From NCBI GenBank assembly GCA_016169945.1, contig JADLSH010000091.1:1116001-1180000 (forward strand): a stretch of 64,000 nucleotides of DNA. Reading direction: 5' to 3'. Below are positions 62,629 to 64,000 of the stretch, piece after piece. Within the stretch, counting starts at the first letter, position 1, and each line of letters opens with the position of its first letter. The translations under genes and the position numbers were made by a program. A model generated the notes under the pieces. It was not told the DNA's origin. It did not search any database and saw only the letters and a list, made by a program, of their open reading frames with translations. This DNA is from Trachythela sp. YZ-2020 (taxonomy: Eukaryota > Cnidaria > Anthozoa > Malacalcyonacea > Clavulariidae).

Positions 62629-64000
62629 GGACGGTCACGTTCACGGAAGCTCCAACACAAGTGTTAATAATCACACTTCTAGTTGGGATCCCAACATTAT
62701 AAATGAGTCAATTAAATCAGAGAGTATTACGTACGACGGAACGAGGGTAAAATGGTGTAAAGATTACGAGTCATTGAAAATTTTTATCGAAGCTGCTTTC
62801 GGCTTAGACGGGAAATGGCGGTCCTTCGGAGGAAGCTCGAAGAAGTTTGATGCTGCAAACGTCGACTTCAATACAACATGGTACCCAGGTAAACTGAATA
62901 CTCTTACATTTAACGGCAAAATAGGCAAACAAGCAAAGGAAAACCTAATCAATCGCTGCGAGTTGTCGTCTATGAGTGATGTCAAAAATACAGTAAATCG
63001 AAAGGGCAATTGTATTGATGAAGTTAAACACCCACAATCAAACACTACGAGCGCGCTTGGCTGCTCTAATGCATCGTATAAGAATGGAAAAGCGGTTATT
63101 GATGCCCCTGTCCAGTTTGAAAATAAACAAGATGGTATTGTTCATCGCCTGGCTCCTGTTCTGACTAATAAACTTTCCCAGACGGAACACACTGCGTTGA
63201 ATAACTGTGCTTGTAACTGTGGAGTTTTGACCGCCGAACTCGAAGGGGTCAAACTCGAGCTAGTTATTATGCAAAAGAATTTCGAGATTAAATTGGACTC
63301 TGTTGTTAGCAAAATTACAGGAGAGCATGTCAATATATTCCAACTTAAACAAGATCTTTCCTGCGAAAAGGATAAAAGTAATCGACTCGAATCGGACCTA
63401 GCTTTGTTTGTAAGAGAGAGAAATATCGAAGTCGACGAACTGAATGAAACAATAGCTTCACTCCATGATAGAATTAGAACCGTTGAAGCGATTAATGATC
63501 AATTAACACTTCCAAATATGTGCATAAATTTAGAAACAGCATCTAAATCTACCCAATTAGAAGGTAAATCAATTGAAATGCAAACTCAGAACGACGACCA
63601 GAACGATGAACGATGTTCAAATAATGAGTACCATACAAAGCCACAGAACAAAGCTAGATCTGTGCCCGTTGCAAATCCTGATAAAGTAAGGTCGCGCAAA
63701 AAAACCCAACAACAACCGGATCGACCAAAGTCCCAACAACCTGAAAACTTGCTTACGAAATCCTCGAATTGGTTAAATTACCTACCGCTTTTTGAAGTAC
63801 CGAGTAGAAAACAAAGTGAGGAAATTGAGAATAAAAAGGGAAAGATTAATAAGAAAAATTTTCCTTCTCGCCCTGGGAACACGTGCAGTTACATCGATTA
63901 CCATTTTCCCACTCGGAATTATTACCCTCCCTTCCGGAAACACCGTGGAAGTTGGCACTCAACCCACCCACCGTCTTACCAAGATCGGAGGGAAGTTTGG
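62627..64000 (+). CDS. 458-codon ORF open to the window edge, probable LINE ORF1
   Basis: ATG at 62,627 begins a frame that stays open to base 64,000. It starts MDGHVHGSSNTSVNNHTSSW. Residues of about 37-100 form a compact domain (VKWCKDYESLKIFIEAAFGL, GKWRSFGGSSKKFD, FNTTWYPGKLNTLTFNGK). A CACNC cluster is followed by a coiled coil (LEGVKLELVIMQKNFEIKLD to DELNETIASLHDRIRTVEAI). The tail is basic, rich in Gln, Pro and Tyr (RSRKKTQQQPDRPKSQQPEN, YHFPTRNYYPPFRKHRG). This layout (unique domain, coiled coil, basic tail) fits the ORF1 or N-terminal region of cnidarian CR1-like LINEs, but nothing downstream is visible. Its ATG overlaps the ATG of the divergent cassette gene (CATG). Confidence 0.6.
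   Translation, partial: MDGHVHGSSNTSVNNHTSSWDPNIINESIKSESITYDGTRVKWCKDYESLKIFIEAAFGLDGKWRSFGGSSKKFDAANVDFNTTWYPGKLNTLTFNGKIGKQAKENLINRCELSSMSDVKNTVNRKGNCIDEVKHPQSNTTSALGCSNASYKNGKAVIDAPVQFENKQDGIVHRLAPVLTNKLSQTEHTALNNCACNCGVLTAELEGVKLELVIMQKNFEIKLDSVVSKITGEHVNIFQLKQDLSCEKDKSNRLESDLALFVRERNIEVDELNETIASLHDRIRTVEAINDQLTLPNMCINLETASKSTQLEGKSIEMQTQNDDQNDERCSNNEYHTKPQNKARSVPVANPDKVRSRKKTQQQPDRPKSQQPENLLTKSSNWLNYLPLFEVPSRKQSEEIENKKGKINKKNFPSRPGNTCSYIDYHFPTRNYYPPFRKHRGSWHSTHPPSYQDRREVW

Overview
This is repeat-dense, AT-rich, intron-bearing animal DNA, most likely from a cnidarian (coral, anemone or hydrozoan); a sponge or other early-branching animal cannot be excluded. The reasons are the CR1/L2-like non-LTR retrotransposons, a PIF/Harbinger pair with a Myb/SANT partner, tRNA-headed SINE palindromes, many foldback MITEs, and a protein-primed family B DNA polymerase cassette of a kind common in cnidarian genomes. 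The taxon is inferred from family resemblance only. No bacterial operon, CRISPR array, rRNA or free-standing tRNA gene is visible.

Layout. 0-2.2 kb: the 3' end of a LINE (family A), split by a 1-kb TIR transposon. 2.2-4.4 kb: a possible LTR remnant and a palindromic MITE. 4.4-7.5 kb: the only long intact host-like gene, a single-exon 1018-residue secreted protein of unknown function. 7.5-11.9 kb: microsatellites, minisatellites and a tRNA-SINE palindrome. 11.9-15.5 kb: a 3.6-kb transposon with TIRs of roughly 0.7 kb, carrying an unknown ORF and secondarily hit by a mariner remnant and a hAT MITE. 17.8-23.8 kb: a Harbinger Myb gene and its convergent transposase. The transposase is cut by two tandem MITEs, and a 2.8-kb long-TIR element lies between the two genes. 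24.8-30 kb: a second SINE palindrome, a pogo-like MITE and a possible small coiled-coil gene. 30.4-33.4 kb: a LINE with endonuclease and reverse transcriptase. 33.9-40.6 kb: more foldback elements, two coiled-coil exons, a LINE scrap and a near-perfect 784-bp palindrome. 41-42.5 kb: a reversed LINE. 42.9-45.8 kb: another long-TIR element. 46-53 kb: MITEs and duplicated satellite-bearing repeats. 53.3-53.8 kb: a broken OTU/USP-like gene.

The most interesting block is 54.27-62.63 kb. Five tightly packed minus-strand genes read: a tiny membrane protein with a Pro/Glu tail, a 74-residue two-helix membrane protein, a 138-residue coiled-coil membrane protein, a BRO-N + VRR-NUC + C2H2 fusion, then a family B DNA polymerase with an endonuclease VII-like zinc region. 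It looks like an integrated Polinton/adintovirus-like or plasmid-like replicon with no capsid, integrase or ATPase gene in view. It is dead: a family-A LINE (57,415-60,660) sits inside the polymerase gene, flanked by a 4-bp repeat whose removal restores the reading frame, and there are two frameshifts and a nonsense codon. A 458-codon plus-strand ORF, open to the window edge, starts at the cassette's promoter end and is probably the ORF1 of another LINE.

Many LINE and polymerase copies differ from a full ORF by single-base indels. Decay is the simplest explanation, but assembly indels are possible.
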